Positions 1-8,085 of a stretch of 64,000 nt of DNA are shown in pieces. Location: NCBI GenBank assembly GCA_963800285.1, contig CAWDAL010000014.1:1-64000 (forward strand), read 5' to 3'. The position numbers were made by a program, and so were the translations under genes. The notes under the pieces are model-generated. The model saw only the letters and a list, made by a program, of their open reading frames with translations. It made no database searches and was not told where the DNA came from. Within the stretch, counting starts at the first letter, position 1; every line of letters starts with the position of its first letter. The DNA comes from DASUPK01 sp963800285 (GTDB taxonomy: Bacteria; Actinomycetota; Thermoleophilia; Solirubrobacterales; 70-9).

Positions 1-849
1 GCCGCGCAGGCGAACGGCGACTTCAGGACCCAGGGGATCGACCTCCACATCCAGGAGCCGTCGAGCACCGCGGACAGCGCCAAGCTGCTCGAGACCGGCC
101 GCGCCGACTTCGCGGTGATGGACATCAACGACTTCGGGATCGCCCGGGAGCGCGGCTTCGATCTCGTCGCGATCGCCGCGATAGTCCAACGGCCGCTCGC
201 CTCGGTGATCGCGCGCGACCCGAACGGGATCCTGGCGCCGGCCGACCTGGCGGGCAAGACCATCGGGGTCACCGGCGTCCCCTCCGACGACGCCGTCCTC
301 GACACGGTCCTGCGCTCCGGAGGAGTGGACCCCTCCGACGTGCACCGGGTGACGATCGGCTTCAACGCCGTCGCCGATCTGGCGGCGGGGAAGGTTGACG
401 CGGCGACCGCGTTCTGGAACGCGGAGGGCGTGGAGCTGCAGCAGCGGGGCATCCCGGTCCGGGAGTTCCGAGTGGACCGGTTCGGCGCCCCGCGGTATCC
501 GGAGCTGGTCGTGGCAACCCGCGCCGACTCGGAAGAGCGTGCGTCGAGATTCCTGGACGCGCTGGACCAGGGCTATCGCGCACTTGGCGAGAACCCCGAG
601 TCGGCTCTCGACGATCTGCTGAGAGCCGTCCCGGATCTCGATCGCGGGTCCCAGGAACGCCAGCTCAAGGCGCTGACCTCGGCCAATGCCTTCTCACTGG
701 GCAACGAGGGTGGGGCACCAACGGCACTGGGCTCCGGCAACCGCTACGAGGCCTGGCTCGAGTGGGCGACGGAGCACGGACTGGTGAGCAGGTCGGCCCC
801 GGGACAGATCGCGGCCGGGTTTGCCTTTCCGGGAGCCCGGCTCCGGTGA
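1..849 (+). CDS. ABC transporter substrate-binding protein, NMT1/SsuA-like (5' partial)
   Basis: The reading frame is open from base 1, so the N-terminus and signal peptide lie outside the window. The visible 282 residues have the pattern of periplasmic binding proteins for thiamine-precursor, sulfonate or nitrate-type ABC importers. They show a first lobe ending in 'ADFAVMDIND', the hinge-like 'LAGKTIGVTGVPSDDAVL' segment typical of NMT1/SsuA-like proteins, and a C-terminal lobe with 'YPELVVATRADSEERASRFL'. It is expected to sit outside the membrane and deliver a small ligand to a permease encoded upstream of the window. The ligand cannot be read from the sequence. The gene ends just before a strong bidirectional hairpin, so it is probably the last gene of its transport operon. 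Confidence 0.85.
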   Translation, partial: AAQANGDFRTQGIDLHIQEPSSTADSAKLLETGRADFAVMDINDFGIARERGFDLVAIAAIVQRPLASVIARDPNGILAPADLAGKTIGVTGVPSDDAVLDTVLRSGGVDPSDVHRVTIGFNAVADLAAGKVDAATAFWNAEGVELQQRGIPVREFRVDRFGAPRYPELVVATRADSEERASRFLDALDQGYRALGENPESALDDLLRAVPDLDRGSQERQLKALTSANAFSLGNEGGAPTALGSGNRYEAWLEWATEHGLVSRSAPGQIAAGFAFPGARLR

Positions 850-866
850 TGGGAAGTCGGCGGCTA

Positions 867-905
867 TTGGCGGGTTTGTCACGCATAGGGTGACTAACCC
901 GCCAA
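867..905. terminator. Bidirectional rho-independent-type terminator
   Basis: A 16-bp inverted repeat with one mismatch (left arm starts TTGGCGGG, right arm ends CCCGCCAA) encloses a 7-base loop. It lies between two convergent genes ending at 849 and 908, so it can serve both strands. Confidence 0.8.
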
Positions 906-907
906 CT

Positions 908-1225
908 TCAGGCCAGAGCCCGGTCCACCAGCTCCGGCAGCTCCCTGGCCATCCGGCTCCGCGGGACCGCCAGCGTCAGCCCTGCTTCCTCAGCCCGCTT
1001 CTTCATCTCCACGTCGACATGCGAGTAGAACCCGATCACCGGCACGCCCAGGTCGCCCAGCCGCTCGGGCGGCACCGCATCCAGGTCTGCGACGACGAGG
1101 TCGATCCCGTCGAGCTCGTCGGGGATGTCCGACTCCTGCTCCACCTCGTGCCCACTCGCCTCGAGCGAGGTGCGCACGCGGCTCGTCAGCATCAGATCTT
1201 GCACGAGGGCTGTTATGCGGGCCAT
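908..1225 (-). CDS. Small receiver-like (CheY-fold) protein of unknown function
   Basis: The product is 105 residues with an alternating beta/alpha pattern that resembles a stand-alone response-regulator receiver. A hydrophobic strand 'LVVADLDAV' carries a possible phosphoacceptor Asp, and 'VPVIGFYSHVD' follows. The position normally held by the conserved Lys reads 'VPRSR', so phosphorylation is doubtful. The start was placed at the ATG beginning MARITALVQD, because the 16 residues upstream in frame look non-coding. The gene diverges from the GGDEF/EAL gene that starts 100 bp away, but no functional link is visible. The family is not recognised with certainty. Confidence 0.6.
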   Translation of the reverse strand: MARITALVQDLMLTSRVRTSLEASGHEVEQESDIPDELDGIDLVVADLDAVPPERLGDLGVPVIGFYSHVDVEMKKRAEEAGLTLAVPRSRMARELPELVDRALA

Positions 1226-1326
1226 CGAGCTCAGGTTTGCAGGCGGCGCGAAACCATGCGTCCAAGCGGCCATTTGACCAAAAAAAAGGGATGTAGCCCT
1301 GGACGGGCGTTCCGATACTTGCCGCC

Positions 1327-3318
1327 GTGGGGCGATTCGCGCATCCCCGGAGTTCCCGCCGCAGGGTGCTGCCCTGGGCTGCTGTGGCGTTCTCGATCGT
1401 CTGGGGCACGGTGATCGGGCTGGCGTTCACGCGGGGCGACCCCGAGCTGGCCGCCTTCGCGGGGGTGGGGATGCTGTTCACTTTGGCGCTCACGGTCCTT
1501 CTCTACCGCCAGCGCATCGAGCTGCGAGAGCTCGCCGAGACCGACACGCTGACCGGCCTGATCAACCACCGCGGCTTCCAGCAGGCGCTTCGCAAACAGC
1601 TTCACAGGGCCGCCACGCGGCGGGAGCCCGTCGCCCTGGTGGCGCTCGACCTCGACGACTTCAAGGCGATCAACGAGCGACACGGCCATCTCTTCGGCGA
1701 CGGCGTCCTGCAGGGGGTGGCAGCGCAGCTCCGCAAGACGGTCAGGCGCGGTGACATCGCCGCCCGGACCGGCGGCGAGGAGTTCGCGCTGATGCTGCCC
1801 GGCACCGCGGCCGAAGCCGCGCAGGAGATCGCCGAGCGCGTTCGGACCGCGGTCGCACGACTCTCGCCCGCGGGGTGCGAGCTCGGCTGCTCCGCCGGTG
1901 TGGCCGTCTACCCGGTCGACGCCGACAACGCCGGGACGCTCCTCCAGCTCGCCGAGGGAGCGCTCTACTGGGCGAAGCGCTCCGGCAAGTCGAGGACGCG
2001 CCGCTTCGACCCCGACCACGTCCGCCTCAGTGGCGACGCCCCGCAGCGCTCCGAGATCGAGCGGATCCTGCGGGAGCACGCGATCGAGCCGCTCTACCAG
2101 CCCGTCGCCTCCCTCACGACGGGCCGCCTGATCGGCTACGAGGCCCTCGCCCGGTTTCCCGACGCGCCCGACCGGCCGCCCTCGACCTGGTTCGCCCAGG
2201 CGAACGCGTGCGGGCTCGGCCCCGAGCTGGAGGCGGCCGCGATCCAGGCCGCGCTGCGGACCTCGGATCGCCCGCCCGGGACGCACCTCGCGGTCAACGT
2301 CAGCCCATCCGCCCTCTCCACCGAAGCGGTCAAGCTTGTCCTTCCCGACGACCTCTCCGACGTGATCATCGAGCTCACCGAGCACGAGGTCTACGTCGGC
2401 GACAGCCTGCTCGCGAACTCACTGGCGCAACTCCGCGAGCGCGGGGCCCGAATCGCCATCGACGACGCCGGCGCCGGCTACGCGGGGCTCAAGCAGATGA
2501 TGTGGGTGCGCCCGGACATCGTCAAGCTCGACCTCGAGCTCACCCGCGCGATTCACTCCGATCCCGTGAGGATGGCCCTGGTCGAATCGCTGGTGCGCTT
2601 CGCCCGGCGCGTCGGCGCCACGGTGTGCGCGGAGGGAATCGAGAGTCACGACGACATCGAGGTGCTCTCCAACCTCGACGTTCCCTGGGGGCAGGGCTAC
2701 GCGATCGGCCGGCCCGCTCCTCCGTGGAGCCAGGTCTCACCTCCCGCGGCGGAGACCTGCCGCGACGCGCTCGCCAAGGCCCTGATCTCCACGCCCGGCG
2801 GCGACACGCCGACGATCTCGGCCGGCGATCGCCGCCTGGAGCACCTCAGCGCCCGCCTCGCCAACGCGAGGTCCCGCGAGGACCTGAACAGCGCCCTCGA
2901 CCTGATCGCCGGAGAGCTGCACGCCGACAAGGTCGCGCTCTCGCAGTGGCATCCGGACATGGACGTCGTCGAGACCCTGGCCGAGAGCGGCGAGCAGCCG
3001 GAGGGGGAGCTCTTCTCCGTGGACGACTACCCGACCACCGGACGGGCGCTCGAGCGTCAGGAGTCCGCCCAGGTGATGGCGGGCGACCCCCGCGCGGACG
3101 GCAACGAGGTGGACCTGATTCTCTCGCTCGGCTACCAGACCCTGCTGATGGTCCCGGTCGTCCAACGCGGTGAGAGCCTCGGCATCGTGGAGGCGATGTG
3201 CCACGAGGAGCGCCCCTGGACGCGAACCGAGATGAACCGGGCGCGCATCATCGCCAACCAGCTCGCCTCGGTCATCCAGACCTTCTTCCGAGTCCCGGAC
3301 CCCGAGCGGTTCGTGTAG
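1327..3318 (+). CDS. Membrane-anchored GGDEF-EAL-GAF protein (c-di-GMP synthesis/hydrolysis)
   Basis: The protein has 663 residues. Two N-terminal hydrophobic segments (about 14-34 and 43-60) anchor it in the membrane. A GGDEF domain (about 70-235) follows, with an active-site GGEEF at 149-153 and an RxxD inhibitory site (RRGD, 140-143). Next is an EAL domain (about 243-490) that keeps 'YEALARF', the Asn of 'NVSPS', 'ELTEHE', 'IDDAGAGYAGL', 'DIVKLDLE' and 'AEGIE'. The C-terminus (about 505-655) looks like a GAF sensor. Both catalytic sets appear intact, so it could be bifunctional, with the GAF domain or GTP/c-di-GMP binding deciding the direction. The start is GTG, and the gene is a single transcription unit. 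GAF placed after EAL is less usual than GAF before GGDEF. Confidence 0.92.
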   Translation: MGRFAHPRSSRRRVLPWAAVAFSIVWGTVIGLAFTRGDPELAAFAGVGMLFTLALTVLLYRQRIELRELAETDTLTGLINHRGFQQALRKQLHRAATRREPVALVALDLDDFKAINERHGHLFGDGVLQGVAAQLRKTVRRGDIAARTGGEEFALMLPGTAAEAAQEIAERVRTAVARLSPAGCELGCSAGVAVYPVDADNAGTLLQLAEGALYWAKRSGKSRTRRFDPDHVRLSGDAPQRSEIERILREHAIEPLYQPVASLTTGRLIGYEALARFPDAPDRPPSTWFAQANACGLGPELEAAAIQAALRTSDRPPGTHLAVNVSPSALSTEAVKLVLPDDLSDVIIELTEHEVYVGDSLLANSLAQLRERGARIAIDDAGAGYAGLKQMMWVRPDIVKLDLELTRAIHSDPVRMALVESLVRFARRVGATVCAEGIESHDDIEVLSNLDVPWGQGYAIGRPAPPWSQVSPPAAETCRDALAKALISTPGGDTPTISAGDRRLEHLSARLANARSREDLNSALDLIAGELHADKVALSQWHPDMDVVETLAESGEQPEGELFSVDDYPTTGRALERQESAQVMAGDPRADGNEVDLILSLGYQTLLMVPVVQRGESLGIVEAMCHEERPWTRTEMNRARIIANQLASVIQTFFRVPDPERFV

Positions 3319-3681
3319 CTAGAGGCTGCGGCGGCGCTGGAAGTCGCGCCGGATGCTGTCCGGCCTGCCCCACCACTGCATGACCTCGGCCCGTCCCTCC
3401 TGGGCATCGCGCACCCGCAGCTCGCCCCCGATCCCCTCCCTGTCGAGCTTGTGCAGCGCACCGCGGACGGTCTCCGCCGCCGCGGCATGCCCGAAGCGGT
3501 GGGCGACGATGATCCGCCAGTGCCAGTCCGCCCGGGAATAGGGCTGCGCGTTCACGAGGGAGAGGATCACGGCGGCGTCGACGTAGCGCGACTCGTCGGC
3601 GATCCGCAGGTCGAGCTCGAGGTCCGTCCAGTCGTCCGGAAGGTTCTCGACCACCGCCTCGAATTCCTGTGCGAGGGCCAC
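3319..3681 (-). CDS. Conserved hypothetical protein (120 aa)
   Basis: A 120-residue soluble protein with a GTG start, acidic in its first third, with aromatic-rich 'ADWHWRIIVAHRFGH' and 'EVMQWWGRPDSIRRDF' segments. It has no signal peptide or membrane helix, and I do not recognise a named family. It converges with the GGDEF/EAL gene, the two stop codons being adjacent. It follows the SRPBCC gene by 9 bp on the same strand, so it is probably the last gene of the regulator-NRAMP-SRPBCC operon. Coding potential is supported by operon spacing and a full-length frame. Confidence 0.6.
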   Translation of the reverse strand: MALAQEFEAVVENLPDDWTDLELDLRIADESRYVDAAVILSLVNAQPYSRADWHWRIIVAHRFGHAAAAETVRGALHKLDREGIGGELRVRDAQEGRAEVMQWWGRPDSIRRDFQRRRSL

Positions 3682-3690
3682 GGCCGAAGC

Positions 3691-4173
3691 CTAGCTGCCG
3701 TCCCGGCCCGCCGGGGACCCGCCGAACCGGCGCCGGAGCCGGCGGTGGCGATGCCCGAAGATCGCGCGAAACATCGGCCGCATCGTCGCGCCCGGGAGCG
3801 GCAGCCGCGGCTCCCATGTCACCGCGTCGGTGATCAGCGCGCCCCCGTCGGCCGGCCTGATCGTCCGGACGTGCTCCCAGGCGCGCTGCGAGAGCATCCG
3901 CGAGCGCTCGACGAAGCCGCGCCCCCGATCGATCTCCTCGAGGTTGATCTCGTCATAGTCGACCGGGATCAAGCCGAAGAGCAGCACCCAGCTGCGCCCG
4001 ATCGGGGTCCCTGGCTCGACCGAGTCGAGGTTGAAGTCGCCGCCGGGAACGGTCATCCGCAACCAGGGCCGCAGCTCGTCGTTGACGCCCTCGGGTGTGA
4101 AGACCCAGCTCCAGACCTCCTCCGGGGCGGCGTCCAGGCGCGAGGAGACCTCTATCCCCGCACGCCTCTCCAT
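3691..4173 (-). CDS. SRPBCC/polyketide-cyclase-like protein
   Basis: The product is 160 residues. The opening 'IEVSSRLDAAPEEVWSWVF' is the classic first strand and helix of SRPBCC (START-like) ligand-binding folds. It ends in a basic helix rich in Arg ('GHRHRRLRRRF'), a common ending for short-chain members of this family. The ligand is unknown. It starts directly after the NRAMP stop codon, with the two codons touching, which implies cotranscription with the metal transporter. Whether it has any role in metal handling is not shown. Confidence 0.75.
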   Translation of the reverse strand: MERRAGIEVSSRLDAAPEEVWSWVFTPEGVNDELRPWLRMTVPGGDFNLDSVEPGTPIGRSWVLLFGLIPVDYDEINLEEIDRGRGFVERSRMLSQRAWEHVRTIRPADGGALITDAVTWEPRLPLPGATMRPMFRAIFGHRHRRLRRRFGGSPAGRDGS

Positions 4174-5574
4174 CTAGCCGACGAAGACTTGCTCGATCAG
4201 GAAGACGTTGAGCGCGATGATCATCGCGGCGAGAGTGGCGGCGACCGCCGTGAGCCAGCGGGGGTTGGCGAGCGATCCCATCACGTCGCGCCGGCTCGCG
4301 GCGATCAGCAGCGGCACGAGCGCGAACGGGATTCCGAAGCTGAGCACCACCTGGCTGATCACGAGGGCGTCGGTCGGGTTGAGCCCGAGGCCGAGCACGA
4401 TCAGCGCTGGCACCAGCGTGATCGCCCGGCGCAGGAAGATCGGGATGCGGCGCTGGATGAACCCCTGCATGACCACCTGCCCCGCCATCGTGCCGACCGA
4501 CGAGGAGGCGAGGCCCGACGCAAGCAGGGCGATGCCGAAGACCGTCGCGGCATTGCCGGAGACCACCTGCTTGAGGCCGTCGTAGGCCCCCTCGATGCTG
4601 TCGATGCCGGTCAAGCCGCCTTCGTGGAAGAGGGCGGCTGCCATGACCATCATCGAGACGTTGACGATCCCGGCCAAGGCCATGGCGATCACGACGTCGA
4701 CCCGCTCGAACCTCAGGATCTTCCGTTTCTCGTGGTCGTTTCGCCCGACGACGCGGCGCTGGGTGAGGGCCGAGTGCAGGTAGATGACGTGCGGCATCAC
4801 CGTGGCGCCGATGATGCCGGTGGCCAGCAGCACGCTCTCGGTTCCGCCGAAGCCCGGTACGACCAGGTGCTTCGCCACCTGTCCCCCGTCAGGGTGGGAC
4901 TCGAGGATCTCGAATGCAAAGCCCAGCACCACGATGCCCACCAGGCCCGAGATCACGGCCTCGAGGCGCCTGAAGCCGATCTGCTGGAGCGCGAGGATTC
5001 CGAATGCGACGGCTCCGGCGATCAGCGCTGCCGGAAACAGCGGGATGCCGAAGAGGAGATTGAGCCCGAGGGCCGCGCCGACCACCTCGGCGACGTCCGT
5101 CGACATGGCAACGATCTCCGCCTGAATCCAAAGGCCGAAGGAGGTCCTCCGCTTGAAGATCCGCCGGCAGACCTCCGGCAGGTTCTTCCCGGTCGCGATG
5201 CCGAGCTTCGCCGACTGGGTCTGGACGACCATCGCGATCAGGTTGGCCGCGAGCACGACCCAGAGCAGCAGGTAGCCGAACTTGGCGCCACCGGCGATGT
5301 TGGTGGCGAAGTTTCCGGGGTCGATGTAGGCGACCGCGGCGATGAAGGCGGGCCCCAGGAAGGGCCAGATGCGCTTGAGGCCGCGCGCGTGGCCGTCCAA
5401 CGAGCGTCGCGCCGCCCGGTTGACCGCAGCCTCGCCGGGGAGGACGTCCTCGGGCAGGACGTGTTCTGTCCCGCCGAGCTCGCTCCCCGAAGCCGGTGGA
5501 GCGGAAAGCTCGCCCGGCAGGGGGTCCACGAAGCCGACGTCCTCCTGGCTCTCGCTGAGCTCCTGCTCGCTCAC
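4174..5574 (-). CDS. mntH: NRAMP-family divalent metal (Mn2+/Fe2+) transporter
   Basis: The protein has 466 residues. A soluble acidic N-terminus of about 70 residues is followed by some eleven hydrophobic helices. TM1 carries the metal-binding motif 'DPGNFATN' and TM6 carries 'GATVMPH', the Met that favours transition metals over Ca2+. The usual Asn after MPH is Val here. The GTG start overlaps the stop of the upstream DtxR-family gene by 4 bp (GTGA), indicating translational coupling. A much longer open frame continues upstream, but its residues are low-complexity antisense translation of the regulator and YgfZ genes. Proton-driven Mn2+ or Fe2+ uptake is inferred from the family and the regulator. 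Confidence 0.93.
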   Translation of the reverse strand: MSEQELSESQEDVGFVDPLPGELSAPPASGSELGGTEHVLPEDVLPGEAAVNRAARRSLDGHARGLKRIWPFLGPAFIAAVAYIDPGNFATNIAGGAKFGYLLLWVVLAANLIAMVVQTQSAKLGIATGKNLPEVCRRIFKRRTSFGLWIQAEIVAMSTDVAEVVGAALGLNLLFGIPLFPAALIAGAVAFGILALQQIGFRRLEAVISGLVGIVVLGFAFEILESHPDGGQVAKHLVVPGFGGTESVLLATGIIGATVMPHVIYLHSALTQRRVVGRNDHEKRKILRFERVDVVIAMALAGIVNVSMMVMAAALFHEGGLTGIDSIEGAYDGLKQVVSGNAATVFGIALLASGLASSSVGTMAGQVVMQGFIQRRIPIFLRRAITLVPALIVLGLGLNPTDALVISQVVLSFGIPFALVPLLIAASRRDVMGSLANPRWLTAVAATLAAMIIALNVFLIEQVFVG

Positions 5575-6275
5575 CCTTGCGTCCTCGTCCGGGTGATTCT
5601 GATGCTCGCCGCGAGCTCCGGTCCCAGAGGATGCGTACGGCCATCGATCTCGACCATCACCGGGCCCCCGAAGGGCTCCCTGCCCTTGACCGTGAGCCGC
5701 GCGCCGGGCTGGATGGAACGCTCCGCCAGGTATCGCAGCATGGAGGCGTCGCTGTCCGAGACGCGGGTGAAGGTTCCCTCCTCGCCCTGCTCGAGCTCGG
5801 TCAGCGGAACCGAGTCGTCGGCGATGACCGCCAGGTCGCGGTCGGGGATCGGGTCGCCGTGCGGATCGAGGGCCGGCTCGCCGAGCTTGGCCGCGATCAG
5901 CTCCTCGAGCTCTTCGGAGATGTGGTGCTCGAGCACTTCGGCCTCCTCGTGGACCCGGTCCCAGGGCATGCCCAGGACCTCCGCGAGGAAGAGCTCGATC
6001 AGCCGGTGGTGCCGGATCACCTCGAGGGCGATGCGCTCGCCCTCGGGCGTGAGGCGCGCGCCGCGATACGGCGCGTACTCGACCACCCCCTCGTCGGCCA
6101 GCCGCCGCAGCATGCCCGACGCCGACGCGGGAGTCACGCCGAGCCGCTGCGCGACGGCGGTCGTCCCGACGCCCTCCGGCTCGCGCCCCTGCAGCTCGTA
6201 GAGCGCCTTGGCGTAGTTCTCGGCTCCCTCGTTGGTGCGGCGCTTCGGGTGGGCGTTGTGGGCCTGGACCGGCAT
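5571..6275 (-). CDS. DtxR/MntR-family metal-dependent transcriptional regulator
   Basis: The protein has 234 residues. An N-terminal winged helix (about 15-75) contains 'RLGVTPASASGMLRRLADE', then a metal-binding/dimerisation helix region with 'RHHRLIELFLAEVLGMPWD' and 'EAEVLEHHISEELEE' (typical His and Glu ligands). The C-terminus is a FeoA/SH3-like domain (about 150-230). Members bind Mn2+ or Fe2+ and repress metal importers. It precedes mntH with a 4-bp overlap, and a palindromic site lies 30 bp upstream, consistent with autoregulation. MntR-like and IdeR-like function cannot be separated by eye; the mntH partner favours MntR. Confidence 0.9.
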   Translation of the reverse strand: MPVQAHNAHPKRRTNEGAENYAKALYELQGREPEGVGTTAVAQRLGVTPASASGMLRRLADEGVVEYAPYRGARLTPEGERIALEVIRHHRLIELFLAEVLGMPWDRVHEEAEVLEHHISEELEELIAAKLGEPALDPHGDPIPDRDLAVIADDSVPLTELEQGEEGTFTRVSDSDASMLRYLAERSIQPGARLTVKGREPFGGPVMVEIDGRTHPLGPELAASIRITRTRTQG

Positions 6276-6304
6276 CCGCGGTATTCAAGCACATCCAAAC
6301 TCGG

Positions 6305-6324
6305 AAGTTAGGCATGGCTAACTT
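6305..6324. promoter_or_regulatory. Probable DtxR/MntR-family operator
   Basis: A perfect 7-bp inverted repeat (AAGTTAG, 6-base spacer, CTAACTT) lies 30 bp upstream of the regulator start and 55 bp upstream of the divergent ygfZ gene. The TTAGGC...GCTAA core resembles DtxR/IdeR boxes, whose consensus centres on TTAGG and CCTAA half sites. Autoregulation of the regulator-mntH operon is inferred. Confidence 0.65.
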
Positions 6325-6378
6325 CGCCCCCGGCGCCTCCCCCGGAAGCCCGCGCAGGCCGCGACCTACAATCGCCTC

Positions 6379-7338
6379 GTGGCCGAGACCGCTACCCAGG
6401 TTGAGCTCGACGGGCAATACCGCGCCCTGCGCGAGGAGGCGGGGTTCCTGACCAGGCAGCGGGCGGCCCTGCTGGTCGGCGGGCCGGACGCCGCCGAATA
6501 CCTGCAGGGTCAGCTCACCAACGACATCGAGGCGCTCGAGCCCGAGCAGGGCTGCTACGCGGCGCTGCTCGACCGCAAGGGGCACCTCACCTCCGACCTG
6601 CGCGTGCTTCGTCTTCAAAGTGGCGAGGTCCGGGTCGACCTCGAGCCCGTGGCCGCCGAGGTGGTCCTCAGGCATCTCCGCACCTACAGCGTCGGCAGGG
6701 AGGTCGAGATCGAAAACGTGACGGAGAGGTGGGCGATCGTCTCCGTGATCGGCCCCCGCTCGGCCGAGCTCTCGGGGTTCGAGGGCCTCGGACCGGAGCA
6801 CGCTCAGCGCTTCCGCCAGTGGGACGGCACCGACGTGCTCGGCGCCGCCACCGACCTCGGCGTGGACCTGATCGTCAAGGCCGAGGACGCGGCCACCCTG
6901 GAGAGCGCGCTGGCTGCAGCCGGCGCTGTGCAGGTGAGCGATGAGGCCGCAGAGATCGTCCGCGTGGAGAGCGGCCGGCCCAGGTTCGGGCTCGACATGG
7001 GCTCCGAGCACATGCCGGCGGAGGCCGGGATCGTGGACCGCGCCGTCGACTTCGAGAAGGGCTGCTACATCGGCCAGGAGCCCGTGGCGCGGCTCCACTA
7101 CCGGGGCAAGCCCAACCGGACCCTGCGCGGTCTCCGCCTGAGCGCGCCCGCCGCGCACGGCGACCCGCTCCTTCTGGGCGAGAAGGACGTCGGCGCAGTC
7201 GGCACCGCCTGCCTCTCCCCCGCCCATGGCCCGATCGCCCTCGCCATCGTCCGTCGCGAGGCCAGCGAGGGCGAGCAGCTCACGGTCGGCGACGGAACCG
7301 CCACCGCCGAGGTGGTCGAGCTCCCCTTCGACGCCTGA
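6379..7338 (+). CDS. ygfZ: YgfZ/GcvT-like folate-binding protein (Fe-S cluster maintenance)
   Basis: The protein has 319 residues with a GTG start. The diagnostic YgfZ signature K-G-C-Y-x-G-Q-E is present as 'FEKGCYIGQEPVARLHYRG', within a GcvT-like fold that opens 'GPDAAEYLQGQLTNDIEAL'. YgfZ proteins bind tetrahydrofolate and help assemble or repair [4Fe-4S] enzymes. That fits a genome stretch with many Fe-S enzymes, including hydrogenase and 2-oxoacid:ferredoxin oxidoreductase. The gene is transcribed divergently from the metal regulator and may share its control region. Confidence 0.9.
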   Translation: MAETATQVELDGQYRALREEAGFLTRQRAALLVGGPDAAEYLQGQLTNDIEALEPEQGCYAALLDRKGHLTSDLRVLRLQSGEVRVDLEPVAAEVVLRHLRTYSVGREVEIENVTERWAIVSVIGPRSAELSGFEGLGPEHAQRFRQWDGTDVLGAATDLGVDLIVKAEDAATLESALAAAGAVQVSDEAAEIVRVESGRPRFGLDMGSEHMPAEAGIVDRAVDFEKGCYIGQEPVARLHYRGKPNRTLRGLRLSAPAAHGDPLLLGEKDVGAVGTACLSPAHGPIALAIVRREASEGEQLTVGDGTATAEVVELPFDA

Positions 7339-7384
7339 CGGACTGAAGCGCGGCGTCCCGCTGTTCGGCTAGATTCCTCGGCGG

Positions 7385-7795
7385 ATGCTGCGGAGGAGGG
7401 GCAGAGCGCTGCTCTTGCCGGCCACCTTGCTGGCCGTGCTCGTCGTCGCGGGCTGTGGCCGCAACGACTTCAACAACGACCCGCGGCCGCCGGTTCCGGC
7501 GGAGGTCAGCGTGAAGATCGCGACCGACGGGGTCGTGGTCTCACCGAAGGAGTTCGGCGCCGGCCTGGTCAACTTCACGGTCGCCAACCTCACGGACCGG
7601 ACCGGCAGCCTGGCGATCCACGGCCCGGTCAGCGCGGACACCCCCCAGATCGCGCCAGGGGACGCCGACACCATCAAGGTCGAGATGAAGAGCGGGACCT
7701 ACGAGGCGAGCGTCGACGGCATCGCGGTCCGCCCGTTCAGCTTCACCGTCGGTCCCGAGCGACCCTCGGGCCAGAACGACCTGCTGTTGCCCTAG
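7385..7795 (+). CDS. Secreted lipoprotein with cupredoxin-like beta-sandwich
   Basis: The product is 136 residues. A charged N-terminus and hydrophobic run end in the lipobox VVAGC, with Cys at about residue 25, so the mature protein should be lipid-anchored outside the membrane. The rest alternates short strands ('VSVKIATDGVVVSPKEF', 'LVNFTVANLTDRTGSLAIH', 'SGTYEASVDG'). This resembles cupredoxin-like domains, but without an obvious Cys/His/Met copper site. Function is unknown. It lies 46 bp after ygfZ and may be cotranscribed. Confidence 0.75.
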   Translation: MLRRRGRALLLPATLLAVLVVAGCGRNDFNNDPRPPVPAEVSVKIATDGVVVSPKEFGAGLVNFTVANLTDRTGSLAIHGPVSADTPQIAPGDADTIKVEMKSGTYEASVDGIAVRPFSFTVGPERPSGQNDLLLP

Positions 7796-7802
7796 CCGCC
7801 GG

Positions 7803-8018
7803 CTAGAACCCGCGCGGCGCCGGGTTCTGAGCCTCGCCCACCAGGCGAGGAAGGACGGAGTTCAGCATCACCTCCAGCCGGGCATAGCCGCCGGCAAGCT
7901 GCGGCGATCCCAGCGTCTGGGTGACGCGGGCGGAGTCGATTCGCTGTAGGCCGCCACCGCCCCTCTCGGTGGGTGGCCCTGTGTTCTCGGACGCTTCCAT
8001 TCTTGCTCTGCTGTCCAT
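7803..8018 (-). CDS. Small hypothetical protein sharing an N-terminus with its upstream neighbour
   Basis: A 71-residue frame starts at an ATG behind a plausible ribosome-binding site (GGGGACGAA). Near its start it reads MEASEN, and the 425-residue gene just upstream on the same strand begins MEASEK with nearly the same bases, suggesting a partial duplication. The C-terminal half ('LAGGYARLEVMLNSVLPRLV') is helical in appearance. An inverted repeat (GAACCCG/CGGGTTC, 7806-7827) overlaps its last codons and may terminate transcription from either side. Function is unknown. Confidence 0.4.
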   Translation of the reverse strand: MDSRARMEASENTGPPTERGGGGLQRIDSARVTQTLGSPQLAGGYARLEVMLNSVLPRLVGEAQNPAPRGF

Positions 8019-8085
8019 TTCGTCCCCAGGCGCGGGGGCCATGATCCCGTAAGCGGTGGCTGGACGGAATTTCCGCGCCGTCAAA

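Noticed and set aside
3451..6201. A 916-codon open frame on the plus strand
   Set aside because: It is antisense to the SRPBCC, NRAMP and DtxR-family genes. Its translation is low-complexity (Arg/Asp/Gly/Pro) with no family pattern.
5575..7227. Long upstream extension of the NRAMP frame (to 1017 residues)
   Set aside because: The extra residues cover the regulator gene and ygfZ in the wrong sense, and the GTG at 5574 gives a normal NRAMP with a 4-bp overlap.
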